Positions 17,391-25,995 of a stretch of DNA of 64,000 nucleotides are shown here, piece by piece. Origin of the DNA: Mesorhizobium sp. M1B.F.Ca.ET.045.04.1.1 (GTDB lineage Bacteria > Pseudomonadota > Alphaproteobacteria > Rhizobiales > Rhizobiaceae); NCBI RefSeq assembly GCF_003952465.1, contig NZ_CP034448.1, forward strand, positions 7,355,001-7,419,000, in the 5' to 3' direction. A model generated the notes under the pieces. That model was not told where the DNA came from. It saw only the letters and a list, made by a program, of their open reading frames with translations, and made no database searches. Within the stretch, counting starts at the first letter, position 1, and each line of letters opens with the position of its first letter. The translations under genes and the position numbers were made by a program.

Positions 17391-18085
17391 GACTTTGCTT
17401 TCAGTGGATGGGAACGTGGGCCGATCCCGGGCCGCAGCAGCCAACCCATCAGAGCTAGCGCGATCAAGGCGCCGAGCAATTCGGCGACGATGAAGCCCGG
17501 CAGATCGAGCGGTCTGATACCGGAAAACGTATTGGTGAGCGACCGTGCCAGCGCGATGGCCGGATTGGCGAAGGACGTGGACGCGGTGAACCAGTAGGCG
17601 GCGGTGATGTAGAGGCCAACCAGCCATGGCACGGCGCGCTGCTCGAAGCGGAGGCCGGCGAGAATGACGGCGACGAGCCCGAACGTCGCAACGGCTTCGG
17701 AGAACCATTGCGCGGGGCCAGCACGGAGTTTCGTGGCAATCTCCAGCACCGGCAAGGCGAACATGAGATGCGCCGCGACCGTGCCGGCTATCCCGCCGAT
17801 AACCTGCGCGACCAGATAGACCGGAAGATCGCGGGCTGGCAGCGTCCGGTTCAGGCAGAACACCAGCGAGACGGCCGGATTGAAATGCGCGCCGGAGATC
17901 GGCCCGAGGATGGTGATCAACACCACCAGCATGGCGCCGGTCGCCAGCGTGTTGCCGAGCAGCGCCAGCGCCGTGTCATGCGCCAGCGTCTCGCCCATGA
18001 TGCCGGAGCCGACAACGGTTGCGACCAGCAGACCAGTGCCAAGCGCTTCGGCAACAGCCCGTCGCGGAAGATTGAAGACGGACAT
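17387..18085 (-). CDS. aqpS: Aquaglyceroporin AqpS, arsenite channel
   Basis: A 232-residue MIP-family channel with six predicted membrane helices and two NPA boxes (HFNPAVSLV and FANPAIALARS). In Sinorhizobium meliloti AqpS replaces an arsenite efflux pump in the ars operon and lets As(III) made by ArsC leave down its gradient. The placement here between arsN2 and arsC, with 4-base overlap to arsC, gives the same logic. No arsB or acr3 is present nearby. Confidence 0.92.
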   Translation of the reverse strand: MSVFNLPRRAVAEALGTGLLVATVVGSGIMGETLAHDTALALLGNTLATGAMLVVLITILGPISGAHFNPAVSLVFCLNRTLPARDLPVYLVAQVIGGIAGTVAAHLMFALPVLEIATKLRAGPAQWFSEAVATFGLVAVILAGLRFEQRAVPWLVGLYITAAYWFTASTSFANPAIALARSLTNTFSGIRPLDLPGFIVAELLGALIALALMGWLLRPGIGPRSHPLKAKS

Positions 18086-18094
18086 GTCATGGGC

Positions 18095-18520
18095 CTATAT
18101 TGGTCGCGCCATTAGCACGGCGGTTGAAGAACAGAGCGACTCGGCCTGCCGCGTCGCCAGGATCTCGGCCGGTGCGTCCAGCCGCACTACCACTTCGAAG
18201 CCCATGTCCGCGAAGAACGGCACCGCATCGATTGTCAGCAGATAAGCATGGGCGGCACCGGCAGCCCGCGCTTGCTCGAGCAACAAGCCGGTCGCGCGTC
18301 GGCCAAGCCCTATGCTGCGAGCTTCTGGCAGAATGACTAAAGAGCGTAGGAGTGCGTTCGGTCCGTACGTTTCCAATCCGGCGAAGCCGATCGTCTGCCC
18401 CTCGTCGACGAAACGAAAGAAAGTGCGATGAGCATCATCGAGATCATCCACCGGCGTCGCCGCTCCGCCAAGCGCTAAGCGGAGTTCCGGATTGTTCGCC
18501 TCGATGGCTTCAACGATCAT
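18095..18520 (-). CDS. arsN2: ArsN2-like GNAT acetyltransferase
   Basis: A 141-residue single-domain acetyltransferase of the GNAT fold: GFAGLETYGPNALLRSLVI is the core beta strand pair, EARSIGLGRRATGLLLEQAR the acetyl-CoA loop, and AYLLTIDAVPFFADMGFE the C-terminal half, all typical of ArsN2 proteins found in ars operons. The biochemical substrate of ArsN2 is not settled; related ArsN1 acetylates arsinothricin/phosphinothricin. The ATG at 18520 overlaps the arsR stop. A truncated second copy lies at 21307-21555. Confidence 0.82.
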   Translation of the reverse strand: MIVEAIEANNPELRLALGGAATPVDDLDDAHRTFFRFVDEGQTIGFAGLETYGPNALLRSLVILPEARSIGLGRRATGLLLEQARAAGAAHAYLLTIDAVPFFADMGFEVVVRLDAPAEILATRQAESLCSSTAVLMARPI

Positions 18521-18858
18521 TGACCGGCCCCCTCGCCCGGCTGACAACAAGGAGCGGCAAGCGGATGCATGCAGATTTCCGGCCGGCCCGAACAGCAATC
18601 CTCCATCAGGAAGCGGATGAGGCCGGAAAGCGCGTCATATTCGGCACTGTAGACGATCGAGCGGGCCTCTCGCCGCGCACTCACCAGGCCAGCGCGCTCC
18701 AGTTGCTTCACGTGGAAGCTGACATTGGAGGGAGAGACCTCGAGCTGTTCGGCGAGTGAACCTGCGGCGATCCCATCGGGTCCGGCAATCACCAGCGACC
18801 GCAGCCGCGTTTCCTGCGACAGCGCGCCGAAGGCGATCAAGGCTCCCCGCTCATCCAC
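18517..18858 (-). CDS. arsR: ArsR-family arsenite-responsive repressor
   Basis: A 113-residue winged-helix repressor (LVIAGPDGIAAGSLAEQLEVSPSNVSFHVKQLERAGLVSARR) with DNA-recognition helix SPSNVSFHVKQLERAG. The helix-3 CVCD site of classical ArsR is missing; instead the C-terminus has cysteines in EDCCSGRPEIC and PCCQPG, close to the Cys-Cys...Cys arrangement of C-terminal-type ArsR sensors such as that of Acidithiobacillus. It starts with GTG at 18858 directly beside an ArsR-like dyad, so autoregulation is likely. First gene of the operon. Confidence 0.9.
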   Translation of the reverse strand: MDERGALIAFGALSQETRLRSLVIAGPDGIAAGSLAEQLEVSPSNVSFHVKQLERAGLVSARREARSIVYSAEYDALSGLIRFLMEDCCSGRPEICMHPLAAPCCQPGEGAGQ

Positions 18859-18859
18859 G

Positions 18860-18878
18860 TTTCAATGATCCTCGAAAT
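18860..18878. promoter_or_regulatory. Probable ArsR operator
   Basis: TTTCAATGATCCTCGAAAT is an imperfect dyad (on the minus strand ATTTCGAGGATCATTGAAA) fitting the ATTTCGA..ATC.TTGAAA pattern known for ArsR/SmtB operators. It lies immediately upstream of the arsR start, where binding would block the operon. Confidence 0.6.
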
Positions 18879-19111
18879 ATAGAAGTGACGGGTAGCGTGC
18901 ATCCATGCTCCTGACAACTGAAAATCGTCCCGACGCGGACTGTTGGATCTGGCCGGGGCGATCTGCTCGGCGTTCTGGCCGCCCACAAGGGACACGTTCC
19001 CGCGTGACGGAAGTCAGGGAGACTTAGCCGCTGGCGCTGAGCCTCTCAGCCCCACTCTCATCAAAGCGTCACAAAGCAGCGACTAAATATGCTTCGTTGG
19101 GGGGAAGCTCG

Positions 19112-19327
19112 GTGACTGACGAAGACAAACCGGAGCGCCGGGAGGCATACCGCCTGGAGCGTGTGGAACAGGGCGGAACTCCCGTGCCAATCGCGGTTTT
19201 CTATTCGGCACGCGAGGCACTAAACATCATACCTAGCTTGAACGAGGGCTATCGGTTGACGCTTGGCGATCGGCAAGTGTGGCCTAACGAGGCTTCATTG
19301 AGACTTCGTGATGGTGACACAAACTAA
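19112..19327 (+). CDS. Small protein of unknown function
   Basis: A 71-residue open frame starting with GTG at 19112, preceded by a strong GGGGGGAAG site. The product is soluble and charged (VTDEDKPERREAYRLERVEQ at the start, then PIAVFYSAREALNIIPSLNEG). No family recognised. Codon use is ordinary for the window. It stands alone between the ars operon and another small gene on the opposite strand. Confidence 0.5.
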   Translation: MTDEDKPERREAYRLERVEQGGTPVPIAVFYSAREALNIIPSLNEGYRLTLGDRQVWPNEASLRLRDGDTN

Positions 19328-19411
19328 GGGCGTGGAGGGGATGATGAAGATCTTCCCGCATCTGAGCTCCCGTATAAGACCCACAGCGCGGCTTACGGGC
19401 TTTCTTTTTCG

Positions 19412-19606
19412 CTATAGCTTCGGACGTATCGACCCGATGGCACTGATGATGGCATCGGCCGCCTGGCGGTCAAGCGCGACGTCCAGCAAGCCTTCCGTGG
19501 TTCGGATTGAAAGAACGCCAAGCGCGCCTGCTTCATCGCGAACCGTGCTGACATGGATTTCCGTCGGCACCAAGGGCGCGGCCTTGACTTTACGCATCAT
19601 CGGCAA
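19412..19606 (-). CDS. Small protein of unknown function
   Basis: A 64-residue frame (MPMMRKVKAAPLVPTEIHVS, then GVLSIRTTEGLLDVALDRQAADAIISAIG) with protein-like composition but only a weak ribosome binding site. It converges with the small gene at 19112. It may be real; nothing beyond frame length and composition supports it. Confidence 0.35.
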   Translation of the reverse strand: MPMMRKVKAAPLVPTEIHVSTVRDEAGALGVLSIRTTEGLLDVALDRQAADAIISAIGSIRPKL

Positions 19607-19784
19607 CCTGTGTTAACGAGGACTACAGTCGCGTAAGCTGCCTTCCCCTTCAAGTGGCCTTCTCGTCTCGCCGATCCCTAGGTAATCCAAAGATCACGCT
19701 CGATGTCCGCGCCCCGTCGGCGCCGCGGCATGACGCGCCGAGGCTCCTTCATTCGCCGCCTCCAAGACACGCGACCTCCGTTGG

Positions 19785-20723
19785 TCAGGCGTTGTTGTCC
19801 GGAAGTGTGGCTGACCAGCACCGGCTTTCAATCAATGTTCTGGCGACCTTAGGGATGAGCTTACGGACAGCGGAGACAGCCGGAGAACGTTCATCTGTCG
19901 GATTTACGGCAAGCACAACCGACCGGGTAATCACCGGATCGACAATTCTAACAGTCCGGACCAGTCCCTCAGAGGCTTCTTTGTGAACGGCCGACGGGGT
20001 AAGTATGGAATATGCCTTCCCCTCGATCACCATATTGACGATTGTTGAAAGCGAATCGACCTCAAATCTTACGTCCAGCACGCACCCGTGCTGTGCAACG
20101 ACATCTGCGACCGATCGCCTGGTGTTGTTGCTACGCATAGGAACTGCCAGCGGAAATGCGTGCAGATCGGCAAGAGGTATCGAATCTTCGAAAGGCGGCT
20201 CACCTGCCGGCACCACCAAGCAAAATTCTTCGCGTGCCAGCACCATCGTGTGACCCACGGTTTCGGCGGTTCGATAAAGCACCGCCAGATTGAACCGGCC
20301 AGCAGCCATCCATTCCTCAAGCGGTCCGGTCATGCCTTCGATCATCTTGAGCGAAATCCGCGGCAGCTCGTTCATTACCGATTCCAGCAACGGTCCGCTC
20401 AGGACGCGGGCGGCCCCGGACGGAATGGCTATTGTGACCTCCCCCGCAGGGGAGATTACCGTGTTGGTCAGTTCCGCTTCAGTGAGATGAATTTCCTCTA
20501 AAATTGTCCGCGCCCGCTCGAGCAGCTTCGCTCCGGAAGCCGTCACGGTCACACCGGTCCGGTCACGTACAAGCAGCTGGGTACCAAAGCGTTCTTCAAG
20601 CTGACGCACATGCAAGCTAAGCGCGCTCTGCGCCACGTGAAGGAGCGAAGCCGCCTTCGTAAAACTGCCCGCGTCGACCACGCCTACGAAGTATCTTAGC
20701 TGCCTGATTTCCACGGTAAGCAT
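19785..20723 (-). CDS. LysR-family transcriptional regulator, Nac/CynR-like
   Basis: A 312-residue LysR regulator. The N-terminal helix-turn-helix is clear (RQLRYFVGVVDAGSFTKAAS, LHVAQSALSLHVRQLEE). The C-terminal co-inducer domain (residues about 90-300) has the LysR substrate-binding layout, e.g. GEVTIAIPSGAARVLSGPLL and FNLAVLYRTAE. The closest style is Nac/CynR rather than NodD; NodD-specific features are absent. No divergent partner gene lies upstream within 580 bases, so the target is unknown. Confidence 0.88.
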   Translation of the reverse strand: MLTVEIRQLRYFVGVVDAGSFTKAASLLHVAQSALSLHVRQLEERFGTQLLVRDRTGVTVTASGAKLLERARTILEEIHLTEAELTNTVISPAGEVTIAIPSGAARVLSGPLLESVMNELPRISLKMIEGMTGPLEEWMAAGRFNLAVLYRTAETVGHTMVLAREEFCLVVPAGEPPFEDSIPLADLHAFPLAVPMRSNNTRRSVADVVAQHGCVLDVRFEVDSLSTIVNMVIEGKAYSILTPSAVHKEASEGLVRTVRIVDPVITRSVVLAVNPTDERSPAVSAVRKLIPKVARTLIESRCWSATLPDNNA

Positions 20724-21306
20724 ATCCGGCTGGAGCGCGATCTCCAGCGTTCAATATGCCTATCTGGAAAGGAGATAGGCAGCAAGCATCAATACCACCG
20801 CAACGGCGCCAGAGCTGCGTAGCTGGACAAAGCAAGGAATCTCTAGCAGCTTAGTCGTCACCGGCGAGAGCTACTATTTCGCGGGCGCTATCCAACAAGA
20901 ATCAGCCTTTCGGCGGGCAACAGCATCGTTTTCACCGACTAGCCCACGGCAGGCCACTCGATTTCTTAACTTTGAGAACAAGGCTCATTAAAATACTGGT
21001 CGTACCAAGGCCCCGACAAAGCCAAGCCGCCGCGCATGCTCACCGAACAGACGGAGAAATTTTGAGGCGTTGCTGCAGGAGCAAGGCCCTGCGTGGCTGA
21101 CATCATCTTGACCAGCCATCAACCGATTATATTACTCTTGCGTACGGCGGTTTCCTGCTCCTGGCGAACGGCTTATGGCGCCTTGGCGAAACACGCGAAT
21201 GTGGGCACGCCACAGAGCCGGCCGGCGTATGCCAATGGCGGCTTTATCCGTCTTCCGGAAGAGCACGCTCGATTGGAAGGCCGAGCCGCCTGCAACGAGG
21301 ATAAGC
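20724..21306. other. Gene-poor stretch
   Basis: About 580 bases between the LysR gene and an arsN2 relic. Several short open frames occur on both strands but none has a ribosome binding site or recognisable motif. The right part may be the decayed 3' half of the arsN2-like pseudogene. Confidence 0.4.
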
Positions 21307-21555
21307 TCAGAAAAGCTCACATTGGCGATCTCCGGCGAGCCCTCTGCTTCGAGCGTCTGGGACGATGACGATGGAACGCGTCAGCAAAAATCTCGCGCTA
21401 AGCTCCAAGCCGCCGCCGAAGCCGGTGGTGTGGTCGTCGTCGGCGAAACTGAAGAACGCGCGCCCGGGCTCGTCCACATCATCGGCCCGTAAACCCGCCT
21501 CGCTAAGGTCCAGAGGGTAGTTCCGGATCATTTGCTTCGACGGGCTCGAGATCAT
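21307..21555 (-). pseudogene. Truncated arsN2-like acetyltransferase
   Basis: The 82-residue frame matches the first half of the ArsN2 protein at 18095-18520: ADDVDEPGRAFFSFADDDHTTGFGGGLE corresponds in register to VDDLDDAHRTFFRFVDEGQTIGFAGLE, and RSIVIVPDARSRGLAG to RSLVILPEARSIGLGR. The match then ends and the expected acetyl-CoA-binding half is not found in any frame. It is therefore a decayed paralog, about 2.8 kb from the intact one. Confidence 0.6.
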
Positions 21556-21630
21556 GGCTGGGTTCCTGTGCTCGGCCGACAGCAGCGTCGAGCGCGGGGC
21601 CTGCCTCCCATATTTGACACCACAAAACAG

Positions 21631-22311
21631 CTACCATGACACGGTCTTGCCGCGATAATCCACGAAGCTTCCAGTCAATGCCATATTGAGCTCCCACGCC
21701 CGCGCGTGGATGCCGGCGGCGGCGTCCGCGACCTCGACCGTGGCATTGGGTCCGCCCATTTCCGTTCGCGCCCATCCGGGATCAACGACCCTCACCGCGA
21801 TCAACTCGCCGGCGAGATCGGTTGCCAAACCCTGCATGACCTTGTTCACCGCCGCTTTGGATGCGCGATAGGCGATCCGATCGGACTTCGTATAGTTCAT
21901 CCTGCCCATCTGGCTGGAGATCGTCACGATCCGGGCGATGCCAGCACGGTCTCGCGCGGCGCGCAGATTGGGAAGAAAGGTCTGCACGACGCGCAGCGGT
22001 GCCAGCGTATTCACTTCCAACGCGCGACGAAAACCGTCGAAGTCCATGTCGAGAGTGGATTGGCGCTCCGGACCAATAATCCCAGCATTGTTGACCAGAA
22101 GATCGATCGGCCGGTCCCGGAGAGCCGCGGCAACGCGGTCTAGCGCCCGTTGGTTCGTAACATCGACTCCGCAGAAAACTTCTCCGCCGAACGCCTCACT
22201 GACACTCGTACGCATCAATGCAATGACGTCATCCCCCTGTTGGAACGCAAAGGCAGCAAGCGCGCGCCCGATTCCGCGTCCTGCACCGGTGATTAGCATC
22301 GTCTTTTTCAT
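21631..22311 (-). CDS. Short-chain dehydrogenase/reductase
   Basis: A 226-residue classical SDR oxidoreductase: cofactor motif TGAGRGIGRALA near the N-terminus, structural NNAGI, catalytic Ser in IVTISSQMG, and Tyr-x-x-x-Lys in YRASKAAVNKV. The residues after the first strand suggest NADP(H) is possible but not certain. It is shorter than average at the C-terminus and resembles C-factor-like SDRs. The start ATG at 22311 (MKKTMLITG) is the only one that fits; an upstream in-frame start adds 12 unrelated residues. No operon partner. Confidence 0.88.
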   Translation of the reverse strand: MKKTMLITGAGRGIGRALAAFAFQQGDDVIALMRTSVSEAFGGEVFCGVDVTNQRALDRVAAALRDRPIDLLVNNAGIIGPERQSTLDMDFDGFRRALEVNTLAPLRVVQTFLPNLRAARDRAGIARIVTISSQMGRMNYTKSDRIAYRASKAAVNKVMQGLATDLAGELIAVRVVDPGWARTEMGGPNATVEVADAAAGIHARAWELNMALTGSFVDYRGKTVSW

Positions 22312-22632
22312 GCCGAACGCCCCTATCGGAGGGGCATGACGGAGCAATGACAGCTATGCGAAGTGAGAATTGAGGCCTCCGGTCGTTTCGCAGAGCGGCG
22401 ATTTCGGCTGGGGCATCGTTTCGGAATTGCGTCTGTTGGTCGTGCTCTGACGATCCCAGGGAGAGAGCGCCCTAGCTGGTTTGTCCCCAACAACGGAAGC
22501 GCAGCGAATGGAGCGCACCGGAACAGGGCAAGACGGCTGGGCCGGATGGATCGGCCAGCGGGTTTTTGGGCAACACTAAGCCAAGCTGCGCTAACACGAG
22601 TCGGCGCAGGCCATTAACGCAGTAGGATTCTG

Positions 22633-24672
22633 CTACCGGACCCTGAATCCTGCATCGGGACGCTCGGCTGCGCGCCCCCTCAAGGGACCGCGTCGCGACA
22701 GCGCTGGCGGATCGAAGAAGACTTCCGCTGCGATGGAGCATTCGGTACGTCCCGGCTCGAACGCGAGCGCATCGGCTGGGGGAAGTGCCCCCGAGAAGAG
22801 AAACCCCTGCGCAATCGCGCAACCGAGCGAGCGCAGGATCATGCGGTCCGCGTCAGTTTCGACGCCCTCCGCCATCACCTCGATCTCCAGCGTTCGCCCG
22901 AGATCGATTACCGCTTTGACAAGGGCCTGATCCTCCACGGACTTGGCAAGGTCGCGGACGAAGTCCTTGTCGACCTTGATCTTGCGGATACGGCTATCCT
23001 TCAGCGAGACCAGGGTTGAAAAGCCGGTGCCAAAATCATCAAGCACGATCGATATGCCAGCGTCCGCGAGGCGCCCCACCTTTTCGCTAACCGCGCCACA
23101 ATGGATCGGCGCTTCCTCCGTGATTTCAATCTCCAGCATTGCCGTTGGAATGTTCCTGGCTTTCAAGCCGTCCAGTATGATGTGGTCCAGATTGCCTGCC
23201 TCGAGTTCGCCCGGCGAGACATTCATTGCGACCCGCAGATCCTGGCGCCCATCTGTCATTAGCGTTTCGATCATAGAACAGCAGTTGAGGAATACAGTTT
23301 CGGTCAGCAAGGAAAGCGCTCCGGCTTCGCGCGCTGCGGCGACGATCTCCAGTGGGGCGACGATCCCATGGATTGGATGCTGCCAGCGCAGCAGCGCTTC
23401 GAAGCCGACGACAGCATGCGTGTCCAGTCGTACGACCGGCTGGAACCAAGAGCAAAGCGCTCCGGCTTCGATGGCCCCGCGCAAATCGCGCTCGATGCAG
23501 CGCTTGCGTTCGAGCGCCCGATCGAGTTCGGCATCGAAGACACAATATTCGTTCCTGCCGCTGCGCTTTGCCTCATAGAGTGCGAAGTCCGCCCGCAGCA
23601 GCATCTCCGTCAGTCTTGGTTTCTCGGATACATAGATGCCGACCGAAGCGCCGACCCGCACCGAATTCAATGCGGGATCGGGTCCGGCGATAGTAGAGAT
23701 GATTGAGGATGCAAGTTTCTCAGTCTGATGCCCGGATTGCGGAGCGGTAAAGAGCAACACGAACTCGTCTCCGCCGATGCGCGCGATCGTTGCCCCTTCC
23801 GGCGCGTGCGCCTCTATCCTGCTCGCAACCTTGACCAGCAGCTCGTCCCCGATGTTGTGGCCGTAGGTATCGTTGACAGACTTGAAGCCGTCCAGGTCGA
23901 TCAGCATGGCTACGAACGGACCCTCGGAGTGTCCGAGACGGGAGATGGCGTGCTCAAGCCCATGCCTATTGAGCAGGCCCGTCAGCGGATCGCGCCTGGC
24001 GTGTCGCTCCATCTCGTCCGCTACCACCCTCGCCTCGTATTTGAGGCGGCTCGTCTCCCGGAACCGGGTCTGTCCAATATGCGCGCTTCTGATCATCCCG
24101 GCGAGAAAAAGCAGGATGGTGAAGGCCAGGACAGAGTCTTCGATACCGCCTTTCGCCAACGCGCATCCGGCGGCGACCAGAAGCGGCGGGGTCATGAAGT
24201 TGATCGAAGCGGGTGAGTAGGATGTTGCACAGGCGACCGAGCAGGCCGACGCCCCTGCCAAGATGATCAGACAGAGCGGCGTTTGGGATGTCGTGTACCC
24301 GTCCGTCAACACGGCCAAAAAAGACCAAGCGACGGCCGAGGCCAGGGCAAGCACCCCATAGAGGGAAAGCCGGAAGACGACCGCTTTCGGCCCACTGTCC
24401 GGTTTCTCTGACTGGGTGAAGGCAATTGCTACGCGTGTGCCATTAATGACGCTGATACCCGCAAACCAAAGCGCCGCAGCAAGACCGCTGCCCGAAAGCG
24501 TCTGCACGGCCATGATCAGGGCCGGCAGCGCCGTGCAGATGGGCATGGAGATGAATATCCCCTTCCTCAGATCGGCGAACTGGTCGTGCAGGATTCCGAC
24601 TTCAACGGCTTCGTTTTGGACCCAACGGGAAGGGCCTGCGGCCAACTGCTTGCACTGTCTCATGATAGCCAC
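22633..24672 (-). CDS. Membrane GGDEF-EAL protein (cyclic di-GMP turnover)
   Basis: A 679-residue protein. Residues about 40-200 contain five to six hydrophobic segments that form a membrane sensor region; a GGDEF domain follows (IGGDEFVLLF, with RDPLTGLLNRHGLE upstream), then an EAL domain (GFEALLRWQHP, EIEITEEA, DDFGTGFSTL, KVDKDFV, AEGVETD). Both active-site signatures look intact, so it could make and degrade cyclic di-GMP; which activity dominates cannot be read. The start is uncertain between ATG 24672 and the ATG three codons later. Monocistronic. Confidence 0.9.
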   Translation of the reverse strand: MAIMRQCKQLAAGPSRWVQNEAVEVGILHDQFADLRKGIFISMPICTALPALIMAVQTLSGSGLAAALWFAGISVINGTRVAIAFTQSEKPDSGPKAVVFRLSLYGVLALASAVAWSFLAVLTDGYTTSQTPLCLIILAGASACSVACATSYSPASINFMTPPLLVAAGCALAKGGIEDSVLAFTILLFLAGMIRSAHIGQTRFRETSRLKYEARVVADEMERHARRDPLTGLLNRHGLEHAISRLGHSEGPFVAMLIDLDGFKSVNDTYGHNIGDELLVKVASRIEAHAPEGATIARIGGDEFVLLFTAPQSGHQTEKLASSIISTIAGPDPALNSVRVGASVGIYVSEKPRLTEMLLRADFALYEAKRSGRNEYCVFDAELDRALERKRCIERDLRGAIEAGALCSWFQPVVRLDTHAVVGFEALLRWQHPIHGIVAPLEIVAAAREAGALSLLTETVFLNCCSMIETLMTDGRQDLRVAMNVSPGELEAGNLDHIILDGLKARNIPTAMLEIEITEEAPIHCGAVSEKVGRLADAGISIVLDDFGTGFSTLVSLKDSRIRKIKVDKDFVRDLAKSVEDQALVKAVIDLGRTLEIEVMAEGVETDADRMILRSLGCAIAQGFLFSGALPPADALAFEPGRTECSIAAEVFFDPPALSRRGPLRGRAAERPDAGFRVR

Positions 24673-24930
24673 TGACTAGGCATATGGCGTGAAAATCGGG
24701 TTAAGGTATTATGTGGCTTACGGCGCATCTCTCAATAAAGAGTCAGTTGCGTGAAAGATGCTGATAAGAATGGTCTTGGCCACCAGGCTGCATTGGAAGA
24801 TTCTTTACCGCTTATCCCGCTCACTGAGATGACAACCAGTGCCGGCAACAGTCGAGGCCATATGCAGCGTCGGCATGGACCAGGGGGACTATCTCCAACC
24901 CGGTGAAAGAACGCAGCGCCCTCGACCGAG

Positions 24931-25011
24931 ACGTACGTGGATACCTACCGCGACGACTATGCCTGCACGGGATATCTGGCCAAGTTTCGATGGCCTGACG
25001 GTTTCGTCTGA
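24931..25011 (+). pseudogene. IS1595-type transposase N-terminal scrap
   Basis: The translation includes RDDYACTGYLAKFRWPDGFV followed by a stop. This resembles the N-terminal zinc-ribbon lead-in of IS1595-family transposases (consensus ACL.YL...RWPDGFVCP). Only about 27 codons remain, and the stop falls where the first Cys of the ribbon is expected. Confidence 0.4.
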
Positions 25012-25218
25012 AACCGAGGGACTTCGCCTGACTATCGGCCGCGCTTTATCCACGACCCAAATGGGGGATGTCTCTGCATGGGTGAATGCCTAGCCTACGG
25101 ATATAAGAGGCGTCACAGGTGCGTGATGGAGGCTAGGATCAGGATCGTGCCTTTAATGGGCGGGGGCCTCTACGAGCCGCTGTTTGACCCCGGCGGGAAC
25201 TGGCTGGTCTGGGACGCT

Positions 25219-25263
25219 GCCAAGAAGAACGTAGCCGAATTCGATGGCTACGTTCTTCTTGGC
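25219..25263. repeat. Perfect 18-bp inverted repeat
   Basis: GCCAAGAAGAACGTAGCC (25219-25236) is followed after a 9-base spacer (GAATTCGAT) by its exact reverse complement (25246-25263). It would form a very stable hairpin. There is no T run, so it is not an obvious terminator. Confidence 0.85.
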
Positions 25264-25486
25264 GTCACGCGGACAGAGGCGCTGAGGATCTCCATGCTGG
25301 TTGAACGGCACAGTAAGGCTTCCTGGCGCGGCGTCTGGGTCCATTCCCGGGTGACGAACCTAACCCAAACGGGTCATGCGCCTCTCTCGCAGCCACAGCA
25401 TAGTTCCTTCGCCCGCTTGCGAGGGAACTTCAAGCAGGCGGCTGTTCGACCAAGAGATAGGCGCGACACGATTACGGAGGAGCGAG

Positions 25487-25951
25487 ATGCATTTCCTGTT
25501 AGCTTCCATTACTGGAATTATCCTCGGAGCGACCACAGTCACCGCCGTGGCTGACAAGCTGCCGACGGGGGCGACGCCGCTCTCGGCAGATGAAGTACGC
25601 GCGATCTACAGCGGCAAGACGGGCGTCTACAAGGCCTCGGATGTCTACTACGATCCCAGCGGCACCACCAAGGGCGTGTTCGGCAAACCCAAGGCGAAGA
25701 GCATTTTCCAAGGCACGTGGGTCGTCAAAGGCAACGAACAATGCATGTACAACAAGTCGAAGGGCGACCCCAAGACCTACACCGACTGCAACGCATTCTG
25801 GCGCGCGGGAAATAAGGTCTACTCGCTGTGGACGGTCCACTATGACGGGTCCAAGCCGGACCAGGTGAACGGATATGCCATCGAGCGGATGAAGGAATAC
25901 AAGAAGGGAGACCTCGTCTCCAAGAAGTTCGCCGCGATGGGCGGCGAGTAA
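25487..25951 (+). CDS. Secreted DUF995-like protein
   Basis: A 154-residue protein with a good ribosome binding site (ACGGAGGAGCGAG before ATG 25487) and a cleavable-looking signal peptide (MHFLLASITGIILGATTVTA). The mature part starts LPTGATPLSADEVRAIYSGKT, resembling the opening of DUF995 proteins, which are common exported proteins of Rhizobiales with unknown function. Two cysteines (EQCMYN and YTDCNAF) could form a disulfide in the periplasm. Monocistronic. Confidence 0.7.
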   Translation: MHFLLASITGIILGATTVTAVADKLPTGATPLSADEVRAIYSGKTGVYKASDVYYDPSGTTKGVFGKPKAKSIFQGTWVVKGNEQCMYNKSKGDPKTYTDCNAFWRAGNKVYSLWTVHYDGSKPDQVNGYAIERMKEYKKGDLVSKKFAAMGGE

Positions 25952-25995
25952 GCGTGTGCGGATGCGTCAGCAACGCAGGCGCGTCGTCTGAATTC

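Larger units (their letters stand above)
24673..25486. other. Gene-poor stretch with a transposase scrap and a long hairpin
   Basis: About 810 bases without a secure gene. It holds a ~27-codon IS1595-like fragment (24931-25011) and a perfect 18-bp inverted repeat (25219-25263), both listed separately. A frame from ATG 25126 (MEARIRIVPLMGGGLYEPL, then WLVWDAAKKNVAEFDG) runs through the hairpin and has protein character until about 25340; it may be a real small gene of unknown function that has lost its end. Confidence 0.45.

Noticed and set aside
19785..20723. NodD-type regulator
   Set aside because: The LysR protein lacks NodD-like sequence in its inducer domain and no nod genes or nod box lie nearby; Nac/CynR-type is the better description.
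25078..25554. 158-residue protein gene spanning the 18-bp inverted repeat
   Set aside because: The part from 25126 to about 25340 has protein character, but the frame then runs through DNA that encodes the ribosome binding site and signal peptide of the next gene in another frame. Not listed as a CDS, only mentioned.
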